Notes: generated from the letters alone by a model not told the origin. Numbered from the stretch's first letter, positions 8,446 to 20,295 are shown. The stretch: 64,000 bases of DNA from Thauera aromatica_A (GCF_023093595.1 NZ_JALLIK010000098.1:18206-82205); one strand, 5' to 3'. A program made the numbers and translations.

Positions 8446-8456
8446 GATCGTCCGGA

Positions 8457-10160
8457 TTACTGCTTCTGCTCGTTCAGCTTGGCCTTGAGCAGGGCACCGA
8501 GGTTGGTGGTGCCGGAGGCGGCAGCGCTCTCGGAAGCGAGCTTGTTCATCGCCTCGGACTGTTCGACCTGGTCCTTGGCACGGATCGACAGGCTGATCGA
8601 GCGGGTCTTGCGATCGACGTTGATCACCAGAGCCTCGACTTCATCACCTTCCTTGAGCATCGTGGTGAGGTCGTCGACACGGTGCGGAGCGGCTTCGGAC
8701 GCACGCAGGTAGCCTTCGACGTCGTCACCCAGCGCGATCACCGCACCACGCGCTTCGACCGACTTCACCGTACCGCGCACGAGGCTGTTCTTCTCGTGAG
8801 TGGCGATGAAGTTGGTGTACGGATCGCCTTCGAGCTGTTTGATCCCCAGCGAGATGCGCTCGCGCTCGACGTCGATCGCCAGCACCACGGCCTCGACTTC
8901 GTCGCCCTTCTTGAAGCGGCGCACGGCGTCCTCGCCGGACTCGCTCCACGACAGGTCGGACAGGTGCACCAGGCCGTCGATGCCGCCTTCCAGGCCGATG
9001 AACACGCCGAAGTCGGTGATCGACTTGATCTGGCCGCGGACCTTGTCGCCCTTCTTGTGGTTGATGGCGAAATCGTCCCACGGGTTGGACATGCACTGCT
9101 TCATGCCGAGCGAGATGCGGCGACGGTCTTCGTCGATCTCGAGGATCATCACTTCGACTTCGTCGCCCAGCTGGACGACCTTGGTCGGGTGGATGTTCTT
9201 GTTGGTCCAGTCCATTTCGGACACGTGGACGAGGCCCTCGATGCCCTGCTCGACTTCGACGAAGGCGCCGTAATCGGTGATGTTCGTGACCTTGCCGAAC
9301 AGGCGGGTGCCCTGCGGGTAGCGGCGGGCGATGCCGACCCACGGGTCTTCGCCGAGTTGCTTGAGACCGAGCGAGACGCGGTTCTTTTCCTGATCGAACT
9401 TGAGCACCTTGGCTTCGATCTCGTCACCGACGTTGAGCACTTCCGACGGGTGACGCACGCGGCGCCAGGCCAGGTCGGTGATGTGCAGCAGGCCGTCGAT
9501 GCCACCGAGGTCGACGAACGCGCCGTAGTCGGTGATGTTCTTGACGATCCCCTTGATGACGGTGCCTTCCTTCAGGTTGGCGAGCAGCTTCTCGCGCTCT
9601 TCGCCCATCGACTCTTCGAGCACGGCGCGGCGCGACACGACGACGTTGTTGCGCTTGCGGTCGAGCTTGATGACCTTGAATTCGAATTCCTTGCCTTCGT
9701 ACGGCGTGGTGTCCTTGACCGGACGCATGTCGACCAGCGAGCCCGGCAGGAAAGCACGGATGCTGTTGGTCATGACGGTCAGGCCACCCTTGACGCGGCC
9801 GGTGATCACGCCCTTGACCAGGGAGCCTTCGTTGAGCGCCTTCTCGAGGTCGTTCCAGGCGGCGATGCGCTTGGCCTTGTCGCGCGACAGGCGGGTCTCG
9901 CCGTAGCCGTCTTCGAGGGCGTCGATGGCGACGTGGATGAAGTCGCCCACATTGACTTCGAGCTCGCCGCGGTCGTTGCGGAACTCTTCGATGGGCACAT
10001 AGCTTTCGGACTTCAGGCCGGCGTTGACGACGACGAAGTTCTGGTCGATGCGCACGACTTCGGCGGTGATGACTTCACCGGTGCGCATTTCCTGGAGGGC
10101 GAGGCTTTCCTCGAAGAGGGCGGCAAAGCTTTCTTCGAAGGAGGGGGTGGCGTTGGACAT
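8457..10160 (-). CDS. rpsA: 30S ribosomal protein S1
   Basis: A 567-residue protein made of six S1 (OB-fold) repeats; TDYGAFVDLGGIDGLLH and related copies recur through the middle. It recruits mRNA to the 30S subunit and helps unfold leaders. ATG at 10160 begins MSNATPSFEESFAALFEESL, the normal N-terminus. No Shine-Dalgarno is visible in the last 15 nt before the ATG (CCCTAGCCCT), as is known for rpsA in enterobacteria, where S1 represses its own translation; autoregulation here is inferred. Upstream aroA/cmk is closed by a terminator. Confidence 0.97.
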   Translation of the reverse strand: MSNATPSFEESFAALFEESLALQEMRTGEVITAEVVRIDQNFVVVNAGLKSESYVPIEEFRNDRGELEVNVGDFIHVAIDALEDGYGETRLSRDKAKRIAAWNDLEKALNEGSLVKGVITGRVKGGLTVMTNSIRAFLPGSLVDMRPVKDTTPYEGKEFEFKVIKLDRKRNNVVVSRRAVLEESMGEEREKLLANLKEGTVIKGIVKNITDYGAFVDLGGIDGLLHITDLAWRRVRHPSEVLNVGDEIEAKVLKFDQEKNRVSLGLKQLGEDPWVGIARRYPQGTRLFGKVTNITDYGAFVEVEQGIEGLVHVSEMDWTNKNIHPTKVVQLGDEVEVMILEIDEDRRRISLGMKQCMSNPWDDFAINHKKGDKVRGQIKSITDFGVFIGLEGGIDGLVHLSDLSWSESGEDAVRRFKKGDEVEAVVLAIDVERERISLGIKQLEGDPYTNFIATHEKNSLVRGTVKSVEARGAVIALGDDVEGYLRASEAAPHRVDDLTTMLKEGDEVEALVINVDRKTRSISLSIRAKDQVEQSEAMNKLASESAAASGTTNLGALLKAKLNEQKQ

Positions 10161-10211
10161 AGGGCTAGGGATCCGGCACCGCCGTGGGGCGGCCAATAAA
10201 GTTGGTTCAAG

Positions 10212-10243
10212 AAAAAACGCGCCGGAGCCCACGCTCCCGCGCG
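10212..10243 (-). terminator. intrinsic terminator after aroA/cmk
   Basis: On the minus strand CGCGC-G-GGAGC pairs with GCTCC-G-GCGCG across a GTGG loop (one G/G mismatch) and is followed by six T. It lies a few bases past the aroA/cmk stop and about 50 nt before rpsA, so rpsA probably uses its own promoter or read-through. Confidence 0.7.
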
Positions 10244-10249
10244 ATTGCG

Positions 10250-12202
10250 TCAGCCCGCCGCTTCGCCGCTCGCCCGCACGAGATCGAGCACGAAGGCGAC
10301 AGCCTGCTCGACATTCCGTGCGGTCGTATCGAGCAGCACCGCGTCGGGCAACTTCAGCAAGGGCGCAACCGGACGGGCGGCATCGCGCGCATCCCGTTCC
10401 AGAAGATCCTTCAGAAGATTTTCCATGTTAGCAGTCGATCCCTTTTCGATCAACTGCTTATAGCGGCGTTCGGCCCGCGCTTCGGCCGAGGCGGTGAGAA
10501 ATACCTTGATGCCGGCGTCGGGAAAGACCACCGAGCCCATGTCCCGCCCTTCGGCCACCAGGCCGGGAGCCGCGCGGTAGTCACGCTGACGATCGAACAG
10601 CGCCGCCCGCACTGCGGCCAGCACCGCCACTTTGGACGCACCGACCGAGCATGCCTCGGAACGGATCTCGTCGGTGACGTCCTCGCCGGAGAGCCGCACC
10701 CGCCCCCCTTCGAAAGACGCCGGCAGGGCCGCGGCCAGCACCGCGACTGCGCTCTCGTCGTCCAGCGGAACGCCGGCGCGCATCGCCGCCAGCGCGACCA
10801 GCCGGTACAGCGAGCCGCTGTCGAGATAGTGCCAGCCCAGCGCTGCGGCGACGCGCGCCGCCACCGTACCCTTGCCGGACGCCGACGGGCCGTCGATCGC
10901 CAGCACCGGCACCGGCCTCGCAACCTGTGCGAACGCATCGAAATAACCCGGGAACGTCTTGTTCACGCACTTCGGGTCGTTGATACGCACACGCGCCCCC
11001 CCCAGGCTCGCCAGCGAGAAGCACATCGCCATGCGGTGGTCGTCGTAGGTGTCAATTGCCGCCGGGCGCAGACGCGCCGGACCGGATACGGCCAGGTAAT
11101 CCGCCCCCTCCTCGACCTCGGCGCCAAGCTTGCGCAGCTCCGTGGCCATCGCCGCGATGCGGTCGGTTTCCTTCACCCGCCAGCTCGCGATGTTGCGCAG
11201 CCGGCACGGGCCGTCGGCGAACAGCGCCGCCACCGCCAGCGTCATCGCCGCATCCGGGATGTGGTTGAGATCGAGATCGAACGCCTTCAGCACCCCGTTC
11301 TCGGGTGCCGCAGCCTCGATCCAGTTGTCGCCCATGGAGATCTTCGCGCCGAGTTGCCCGAGCGCCTCGGCAAAGCGCACGTCCCCCTGGATGCTGCTGC
11401 GCCCCACGCCTTCGACGCGCACCGGACCGCCGCCGATGGCGCCGGCGGCAAGGAAGTAGGAGGCCGAGGAGGCGTCGCCTTCGACGAACACCACGCCGGG
11501 GCTGCGGTAGCGCGCCCCGCCGGGCACCACGAAGCGCTCCCAGCCGTGCTGCTCGACCTCGACGCCGAAACGCGCCATCAGCTCGAGCGTGATCCGGACG
11601 TAGGGCTTGGAGATCAGCTCGCCGACCACTTCGAGGGTGGTTTCCACTCCGGTCAGCGGCAGCGCCATCAGCAGCGCGGTAAGGAACTGGCTGGAGACGT
11701 CGCCCCGCACCTTGACCACACCGCCGGGGCGAATCTGCGCCGGCTTCACCTCCAGCGGAGGATATCCTTCGCTCGATGTACAGGTGATGTCGGCGCCGAG
11801 CTGGCGCAGCGCATCGACGAGGTCGCCGATCGGGCGCTCATGCATGCGCGCCACTCCGGACAGGCGGTACTCGCCACCGGACAGCGCGAGCGCCGCAGTC
11901 AAGGGGCGAAACGCGGTGCCGGCGTTGCCGAGGAAGAGCTCGGCGGCCTTCACCGGGAAGGGCCCGCCAACGCCGCGCACGCGATAGTTCAGCGTGTCGC
12001 CGCCGCGCTGCCAGTGCACGCCGAGTACGTGCAGCGCCTCGAGCATGCGCTCGACATCATCCGAGAGCAGCAGGTCGCGGATCTCGGTCTCGCCTTCGGC
12101 CAGCGCCGCCAGCAAAAGCACGCGGTTGGAGATGCTCTTCGAGCCCGGCAGGCGGACCCTGCCGGCGGCGCCCAGCATCGGGGGCAGGTCGAGAAATTCC
12201 AT
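10250..12202 (-). CDS. aroA/cmk: fused 3-phosphoshikimate 1-carboxyvinyltransferase / cytidylate kinase
   Basis: One uninterrupted 650-codon frame encodes two enzymes. Residues 1 to about 427 are EPSP synthase (shikimate pathway, PEP plus shikimate-3-phosphate): LPGSKSISNRVLLLAALA at the start, GNAGTAFRPLTAAL, and DTYDDHRMAM near the end. From about residue 431 it is CMP kinase: P-loop GPSASGKGT at about 437-445, YLDSGSLYR, EGRDMGS and a C-terminal ERDARD lid. The linker is only a few residues (AQVARP). In E. coli these are separate genes; a bifunctional form is annotated in other betaproteobacteria. Start ATG 12202 has GAGAGGCGACG upstream. It is the fifth step in the gyrA-to-rpsA run. Confidence 0.95.
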   Translation of the reverse strand: MEFLDLPPMLGAAGRVRLPGSKSISNRVLLLAALAEGETEIRDLLLSDDVERMLEALHVLGVHWQRGGDTLNYRVRGVGGPFPVKAAELFLGNAGTAFRPLTAALALSGGEYRLSGVARMHERPIGDLVDALRQLGADITCTSSEGYPPLEVKPAQIRPGGVVKVRGDVSSQFLTALLMALPLTGVETTLEVVGELISKPYVRITLELMARFGVEVEQHGWERFVVPGGARYRSPGVVFVEGDASSASYFLAAGAIGGGPVRVEGVGRSSIQGDVRFAEALGQLGAKISMGDNWIEAAAPENGVLKAFDLDLNHIPDAAMTLAVAALFADGPCRLRNIASWRVKETDRIAAMATELRKLGAEVEEGADYLAVSGPARLRPAAIDTYDDHRMAMCFSLASLGGARVRINDPKCVNKTFPGYFDAFAQVARPVPVLAIDGPSASGKGTVAARVAAALGWHYLDSGSLYRLVALAAMRAGVPLDDESAVAVLAAALPASFEGGRVRLSGEDVTDEIRSEACSVGASKVAVLAAVRAALFDRQRDYRAAPGLVAEGRDMGSVVFPDAGIKVFLTASAEARAERRYKQLIEKGSTANMENLLKDLLERDARDAARPVAPLLKLPDAVLLDTTARNVEQAVAFVLDLVRASGEAAG

Positions 12203-12299
12203 CGTCGCCTCTCAAAAACGGAGCCGGCGGCATCGCGCCGCCTTCCCCAATCCAGTCAATTCGCCTCCCCGTGCGGGAGATCGTCGCGCGCCCCCGGAG

Positions 12300-13187
12300 C
12301 TACTCCGCGGTCTGCACCGGCAAGCCGTCGGCCCAGGCATTGCGCGCGCGCCGTGCGCGCTCGAACACCGCCTCCAGGCCGGGACCGTCGCCCACGGCGA
12401 GCAGGCCGCGCAGCTGCGCGAGCTCGGCGAGGTAGGCATCGAGCTCGTCGAGCAGGGCCGCCCGGTTGGCCACGCAAATGTCACGCCACATCTCCGGGTG
12501 GCTGCCGGCGATACGGGTGAAGTCGCGAAAGCCGCTCGCCGCGTGCGAGAACAGCAAGGGGGCGTTCGGGCGGCGGGCGAGATCATCGACCAGGCCGAAA
12601 GCGAGCAGGTGCGGCAAATGGCTCACCGCGGCGAAGACACGGTCGTGATCCTGCGGACTCATCTCGACCACTCCCGCCCCGCAGGCCTCCCACGCCGCGC
12701 GCACTTTCGCCACCGCCTCCGGCCGGCTTTCGGGCAAGGGGGTCAGCACCACCTTGCGATCGACGTAGAGCTCGGCGAACGCCGCCTCCACTCCGCTCTT
12801 TTCAGCTCCGGCAATCGGGTGTGCCGGCACCACGTCGGCCAGGCGATGCCCCAGGTGGCGGTGGACAGCGTCGATCACATCGCGCTTCGTGCTGCCTGCA
12901 TCGGTCACGATCGTGCCCGGTTGCAGGTGGGGCGCCATCGCCGCCATGATCGCATCCATCTGCCCCACCGGAGCGGCGATCAGCACCAGCTCGGCGCCGT
13001 CGAGGGCATCGGCCCAGCCATCGGCAATCGCGTCGATTACCCCGAGCGCGCGCGCGCGCCCGAGCGGTTCGCGGCTGCGGCCGACGCCCACAATCGGGCC
13101 GACCGCCCCGGCGCGGCGCAGCGCGAGTGCGAACGACGCGCCGATGAGGCCGACGCCGCAGACGACGAGCTTGCCGATCAAGGTCAT
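12300..13187 (-). CDS. tyrA: prephenate dehydrogenase
   Basis: A 295-residue NAD(P)-dependent enzyme converting prephenate to 4-hydroxyphenylpyruvate for tyrosine. The Rossmann motif is at the N-terminus (VVCGVGLIGASFALALRRAG), followed by DAGSTK and the substrate-binding HPIAGAEKSG, then the all-alpha dimerisation domain. There is no chorismate mutase domain, so it is the monofunctional form. ATG 13187 has GGGAGAAGGGC upstream. It follows hisC by 13 nt, a common pairing because HisC-type aminotransferases can also act on aromatic keto acids. Confidence 0.95.
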   Translation of the reverse strand: MTLIGKLVVCGVGLIGASFALALRRAGAVGPIVGVGRSREPLGRARALGVIDAIADGWADALDGAELVLIAAPVGQMDAIMAAMAPHLQPGTIVTDAGSTKRDVIDAVHRHLGHRLADVVPAHPIAGAEKSGVEAAFAELYVDRKVVLTPLPESRPEAVAKVRAAWEACGAGVVEMSPQDHDRVFAAVSHLPHLLAFGLVDDLARRPNAPLLFSHAASGFRDFTRIAGSHPEMWRDICVANRAALLDELDAYLAELAQLRGLLAVGDGPGLEAVFERARRARNAWADGLPVQTAE

Positions 13188-13200
13188 GCCCTTCTCCCGT

Positions 13201-14298
13201 TCAAGCCAGCGCCTGGCGTAGCGCCTCGATGAAGCGGGTGTTCTCTTCGGGCAGGCCGATCGACACCCGCAGCCAGTGCGGCATGCCGTAGGCGGCGATC
13301 GGGCGCACGATGACCCCCTGGCGCAGCAGCGACTGGTTGACACCGATCGCATCGCCAACCTTGAAGGTGACGAAGTTGCCCGCCGAAGGAATCCATTCCA
13401 ACCCCATCGCCGCGAACGCCTCGGTGAGCTGCGCCATGCCGCGACGGTTGAGTTCGGCGCTGCGCGCGATGAACTCCTCGTCGCCGAGCGCGGCCTCGGC
13501 CGCGGCCAGGGCGATGCTGGACACATTGAAAGGCTGGCGCACGCGGTTCATCAGATCGGCAACGTCGGGGTGGGCGACCGCATACCCCACGCGCAACCCC
13601 GCCAAGCCGTAGGCCTTGGAGAACGTGCGCGACACCAGCAGGTTGGGAAACCGTTCCAGCCAGCCGATCGAGTCGTAGCGCTGCTCGGGCGCCAGGTATT
13701 CCGTATAGGCCTCGTCGAGCACGACCAGCACGTGACCGGGGATCTGGCCGAGGAAGGCCTCGAGCGCCGCACCGGAGACGAACGTGCCGGTGGGATTGTT
13801 CGGGTTGGCGATGAACACCACCCGCGTCTGCGGCGTGACTGCCGCGGCCATCGCATCGAGATCGTGGCCGAAGTTCCGTGCCGCAACTTCGATGCCGTGC
13901 GCCCCACGGGCGTTGGTCGCGAGCGGATAGACCGCGAACGCATGCCGCGAATAGACCGCGGACAAGCCCGGAGCGAGGAAGGCGAGCGTCACCAGTTCGA
14001 GGATGTCGTTCGAGCCGTTGCCGACCACCAGCTGCTCGGGTTTCACGCCGAAACGGCGGCACAGCGCAGCCTTCAGCGCGAAAGCGCCGCCATCCGGGTA
14101 GCGCCCCAGATCGGCGACCGCGGCGTGCACGGCATCGCGCGCCTGCGCGCTCATTCCGAGCGGATTTTCATTGGAGGCGAGCTTGACGATGTTCGCTTCC
14201 TCGATCCCCATTTCGCGCGCGAGCTCGGAAATCGGCTTGCCGGGCTGGTAGGGCATGATCGAGCGGATGTAATCGGGCGCCAGGCTGGCAATGCTCAT
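13201..14298 (-). CDS. hisC: histidinol-phosphate aminotransferase (HisC type)
   Basis: A 365-residue fold-type I PLP aminotransferase. Visible: ASNENPLGMS near the N-terminus, NPNNPTG for PLP binding, DEAYTEY, and the Schiff-base lysine in SRTFSKAYGLAGLRVGY. Its place between pheA and tyrA suggests that it mainly transaminates aromatic keto acids or arogenate precursors, as proposed for hisC2-type genes in such clusters; a second hisC in a his operon is likely elsewhere. ATG 14298 begins the conserved N-terminus; a longer open frame upstream runs into non-coding repeat. Confidence 0.92.
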   Translation of the reverse strand: MSIASLAPDYIRSIMPYQPGKPISELAREMGIEEANIVKLASNENPLGMSAQARDAVHAAVADLGRYPDGGAFALKAALCRRFGVKPEQLVVGNGSNDILELVTLAFLAPGLSAVYSRHAFAVYPLATNARGAHGIEVAARNFGHDLDAMAAAVTPQTRVVFIANPNNPTGTFVSGAALEAFLGQIPGHVLVVLDEAYTEYLAPEQRYDSIGWLERFPNLLVSRTFSKAYGLAGLRVGYAVAHPDVADLMNRVRQPFNVSSIALAAAEAALGDEEFIARSAELNRRGMAQLTEAFAAMGLEWIPSAGNFVTFKVGDAIGVNQSLLRQGVIVRPIAAYGMPHWLRVSIGLPEENTRFIEALRQALA

Positions 14299-14428
14299 GT
14301 GGTCTTCTCCTTGTCTTTGGACGACGGCTCCGGCAGTTGCCGGGATGGCCGAAAACACGTTGGCTGACACTGAATGGAAGGCGATCCGGCGCGCGCGCGA
14401 GAAAATGCAGGGCCGCCCCAAGTTTTCT

Positions 14429-14490
14429 TGCCCCCTGAGTTCTTGCCCCCCGAGGGGGGCGGAAACGGCAAAGCCGTTTCCCGGCAGCGC
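14429..14490 (-). repeat. compound inverted-repeat element between pheA and hisC
   Basis: Two adjacent hairpins: a 9-bp stem GGAAACGGC/GCCGTTTCC with loop AAA (about 14460-14480), and a C6/G6 palindrome around 14445-14458. Near-direct repeats of TTCTTGCCCCC precede them. No T run follows, so it is not a classical terminator. It looks like a dispersed intergenic hairpin of a kind seen in other betaproteobacteria; that is an impression from memory, not a search. Confidence 0.5.
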
Positions 14491-15558
14491 TCAGATGGCC
14501 GCCACCGGATAGGAGCCGATCACCTTGACGAACGCGGCCCGCTCGTTCAGCTCCTGGAGGGCCGCGGCCACGGCCGGGTCTTCGCGGTGGCCGTTGATGT
14601 CGGCATAGAACACGTATTCCCACAGCCCCGAACGCGCCGGCCGCGACTGCAGCTTGGTCATATCCACGCCGTGGCGGGCGAGCGGCTCGAGCAGGCCGTG
14701 GATCGCCCCCGGGCGATTCGGCGTGGAAAACACCAGCGAGGTGCGGTCCTGCCCCGAAGGCCCGGCATCGTGCTCGGCGATGATCAGGAAGCGGGTGGTG
14801 TTGTTCGGATCGTCCTCGATGTTCGGCGCGAGGATGTTCAGCCCGTACAGGCGCGCCGCGGCCTCGCCGGCAAGCGCGCAGGACTCCGGATCTTCCGACG
14901 CCAGCCGCGCGGCCTCGGCATTGCTCGCCACCGGAATGCGCGGCAGGTGCGGCAGGTTGCGGTTGAGCCATTCGTGGCACTGCGCCAGCGACTGCGCGTG
15001 CGAGTAGATGCGCCGCGCGGCACCGATGCCTTCGGCGCGCGACATCAGCTGCTGATGGATGCGCAGCCGCACTTCGCCGCACACCCGGAGCGGGTTGGTG
15101 AGCAACAAGTCGAGGGTGCCGCCGACCGCGCCTTCGGTCGAATTTTCCACCGGCACCACGCCGTAGTCGGCGTTGCCCGCCTCGACCGCGCGGAACACGT
15201 CTTCGATCGCCGCCATCGGCATGAACTCCGGGGCGGAACCGAAATGCTTGCGGCTAGCGCTCTCCGAGAAGGTCCCCGCCGGTCCGAGGTAGGCGACACG
15301 CAGCGGATGCTCGAGGGCGAGGCAGGCCGACATGATTTCGCGGAAGATGGTCTTCACCGCATCGCCCGGCAAGGGCCCCGGGTTGAGGTCGGCCAGGCGG
15401 CGCAGCACCTGGGCTTCGCGGTCGGGACGGTAGAACATGTTGCCCCGCTTGATCTCGCCCACCCGTTGCGCACAGCGCGCGCGCGTGGCCAGACGGGCAA
15501 GGATTTCCTCGTCGAGGTGGTCGATCTCGTTACGCAGTTTCAGCAGTTCGTCACTCAT
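14491..15558 (-). CDS. pheA: bifunctional chorismate mutase / prephenate dehydratase (P-protein)
   Basis: A 355-residue protein for the last specific steps to phenylpyruvate. Residues 1 to about 90 are an AroQ-type chorismate mutase (LRNEIDHLDEEILARLATRA). From about residue 95 it is prephenate dehydratase (YLGPAGTFSESA, VPVENSTEGAVGGTLDLL, and the catalytic TTRF in NNTTRFLII). The C-terminal ACT domain (SLVFSTPNRPGAIHGLLEPL) is the usual site of phenylalanine feedback. It follows serC by 70 nt. No leader peptide is visible in that gap. Confidence 0.97.
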   Translation of the reverse strand: MSDELLKLRNEIDHLDEEILARLATRARCAQRVGEIKRGNMFYRPDREAQVLRRLADLNPGPLPGDAVKTIFREIMSACLALEHPLRVAYLGPAGTFSESASRKHFGSAPEFMPMAAIEDVFRAVEAGNADYGVVPVENSTEGAVGGTLDLLLTNPLRVCGEVRLRIHQQLMSRAEGIGAARRIYSHAQSLAQCHEWLNRNLPHLPRIPVASNAEAARLASEDPESCALAGEAAARLYGLNILAPNIEDDPNNTTRFLIIAEHDAGPSGQDRTSLVFSTPNRPGAIHGLLEPLARHGVDMTKLQSRPARSGLWEYVFYADINGHREDPAVAAALQELNERAAFVKVIGSYPVAAI

Positions 15559-15628
15559 GCTCGGCCTCTGGCCCTCTTCAAAATCAGCCCTTCCCGACTC
15601 GGTGCGCCCATCCGTCCGCCCCGCCCGC

Positions 15629-16722
15629 TCAGGCTTTCCTTGCGGCGAAATCGCGCATGAAATCCACCAGCGCCTGCACTCCGGCGAGCGGCATCGCGTT
15701 GTAGATCGAGGCGCGCATGCCGCCGACCGACTTGTGGCCCTTCAGCTGCACCAGCCCGGCCGCCTTCGACTCGGCGAGGAAGGCCTCGTCGAGCGCCCCG
15801 TCCTTGAGGAAGAAAGGCACGTTCATGCGCGAACGGCAGATCGGGTCGACGCGATTCTCGTAGAAATCGCTGCCATCGAGGAAGTCGTACAGCAGCTTCG
15901 CCTTGGCGATGTTCTGCGCCTCGATCGCGGCCACCCCACCCTGGCGCTTGAGCCACTGAAACACCAGCCCGGCGATGTAGATCGCGTAGGTGGGCGGGGT
16001 GTTGTACATCGAGCCGTTGTCGGCGACCGTCCGGTAGTCGAAGGCGCTCGGGCAGTGCGGCATCGCGCGCCCGAGCAGGTCCTCGCGCACGATCACGATC
16101 GTGAGCCCGGCCGGGCCGATGTTCTTCTGCGCACCGCCGAAAATGAGGCCGTACTTCGACACGTCGATGACGCGCGACAGGATGTGGGAGGACATGTCGG
16201 CCACCACCGGCACTTCGCCGCGGCCGATCTGCGAGAGGTCCGGCGCGAAGGGGTACTCGACGCCGCCGATGGTCTCGTTGGTGCAGGTGAAGACGTAGGC
16301 CGGGTCGGCCGACAGTTTCCACTCGGCCATCGCCGGCACGGTGGTGAAGCCGCTCGCCTCGGACGAGGCGGCGATGTTCACCTCGGCGTATTTGCGCGCC
16401 TCCTTCTGCGACTTCTGCGTCCACGCGCCGGTGACCACATAGTCGGCCACGCGCTTGCCGCCCATCAGGTTGAGCGGGATGATCGCGTTCTCGGCAATCG
16501 CCCCGCCCTGCATGAACAGGATGCGGTAATTGGCTGGCACCGCGAGCAGCTCGCGCAGGTCGGCTTCGGCCTGCGCGGCGATGGCGGTGAACTCCTTGCC
16601 GCGATGGCTCATCTCCATCACGCCCATGCCCGAACCGTGCCAGTCGAGCATCTCCTCGGCGGCCTGGCGCAGCACTGCCTCGGGCAGCACCGCCGGGCCG
16701 GCGCTGAAATTCCACACGCGAC

Positions 16723-16726
<4 letters not shown>
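15629..16726 (-). CDS. serC: phosphoserine aminotransferase
   Basis: A 365-residue PLP enzyme converting 3-phosphohydroxypyruvate to phosphoserine (serine and pyridoxal synthesis). It begins MSRVWNFSAGPAVLPEAVL, holds the PLP lysine in FGGAQKNIGPAG and ends with the small domain VGGMRASIYNAMPLAGVQAL. ATG 16726 overlaps the gyrA stop (ATGA). The gyrA-serC-pheA order is conserved in many beta- and gammaproteobacteria. Confidence 0.97.
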
Positions 16727-19371
<2,645 letters not shown>

Positions 19372-19536
19372 TCTTGCGGGCGGGCTAGCCGCGAAAACCA
19401 AAACACGCAATGCTACCATGCGCCACCTGCCAGCGCCCTGCGCACCGGCGCCGCTCGCACACCGCACACGACCGCAGGCCCGGCGCCGGCGAGGCCGCGA
19501 CGGCTTTTTCACCCAGTTTTTTCCGCGCCACCACCT

Positions 19537-19562
19537 CTTGAAGTCTGCGGGATCGCCCCAAG
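19537..19562 (+). promoter_or_regulatory. sigma-32 heat-shock promoter of grpE
   Basis: CTTGAAG (19537-19543) and CCCCAAG (19556-19562) are separated by 12 nt, close to the sigma-32 pattern CTTGAAA-N(11-16)-CCCCATNT. It lies about 40 nt before the grpE ATG. A heat-shock promoter is expected for this gene. Confidence 0.65.
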
Positions 19563-19601
19563 GTAAGCGCTTGTTTCGGATCAACAGGGAGTTAAACCGA
19601 C

Positions 19602-20201
19602 ATGCAGGACCCGAATCAGCTCAGCCAGAACGCCGCGCAGAACGAAACCGCCGCCCCCGAGCAACTGCCTGGCGATGCCGGACTCGAAGCCTGCGCCGCT
19701 GCTGTCGACACCGCCCCGGAAGGCGGCATCGACAGCATGCCCAGCCTCGAAGAAGCCTTGCGCCAGGCCGAACTCAAAGCCGTCGAGCATCACGATGCCT
19801 GGTTGCGCGCGAAAGCCGAAACCGAAAACGTGCGCCGCCGCGCCCAGGAAGACATCGCCAAGGCGTCCAAATTCGCCGCCGAAAAGTTCGCCGCCGCCAT
19901 GCTGCCGGTGAAGGACAGCCTGGAAGCCGCGCTGGCGGTGGAAAAGCAGACGGCGGAAAAACTGCGCGAAGGCGTCGAATTGACCCTGAAGCAGTTGGTA
20001 TCGGCCTTCGAAGGCGCGCACCTGGCCGAGGAAAATCCGCTCGGCCAGAAGTTCGACCCCAACAAGCACCAGGCGATCAGCGCGATCGAAGCCGACGCCG
20101 AACCCAATACGGTCGTCAACGTGCTGCAGAAAGGCTACCTGCTCAACGAACGCGTGATCCGCCCCGCCCTGGTCATGGTCGCCAAGGCCAAGGAGCAGTA
20201 A
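19602..20201 (+). CDS. grpE: nucleotide exchange factor GrpE
   Basis: A 199-residue cochaperone that releases ADP from DnaK. It has an acidic, unstructured N-terminus, a long coiled coil (about residues 50-105, including DAWLRAKAETENVRRRAQED) and a C-terminal beta-wing with GQKFDPNKHQAIS and VLQKGYLLNERVIRPALV. AACAGGGAG lies upstream of the ATG. It heads the grpE-dnaK-dnaJ set and is divergent from gyrA. Confidence 0.97.
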   Translation: MQDPNQLSQNAAQNETAAPEQLPGDAGLEACAAAVDTAPEGGIDSMPSLEEALRQAELKAVEHHDAWLRAKAETENVRRRAQEDIAKASKFAAEKFAAAMLPVKDSLEAALAVEKQTAEKLREGVELTLKQLVSAFEGAHLAEENPLGQKFDPNKHQAISAIEADAEPNTVVNVLQKGYLLNERVIRPALVMVAKAKEQ

Positions 20202-20267
20202 GCCGCCCGCTTTCGGCGCTGCGGGCGGGCATCCCTCGGATCGCGCCAAGAAAGTCCGGGCAGCACG

Positions 20268-20295
20268 CTTGAAAGTACCCCGGCGCACCCCATAT
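20268..20295 (+). promoter_or_regulatory. sigma-32 heat-shock promoter of dnaK
   Basis: CTTGAAA (20268-20274) and CCCCATAT (20288-20295) with a 13-nt spacer match the sigma-32 consensus almost perfectly. The start point would be about 55 nt before the dnaK ATG. dnaK therefore has its own heat-shock promoter in addition to any read-through from grpE. Confidence 0.88.

Noticed and set aside
8682..10199. A 505-codon plus-strand frame opposite rpsA
   Set aside because: Repetitive composition mirrors the S1 repeats; it has no independent ribosome-binding site or domain.
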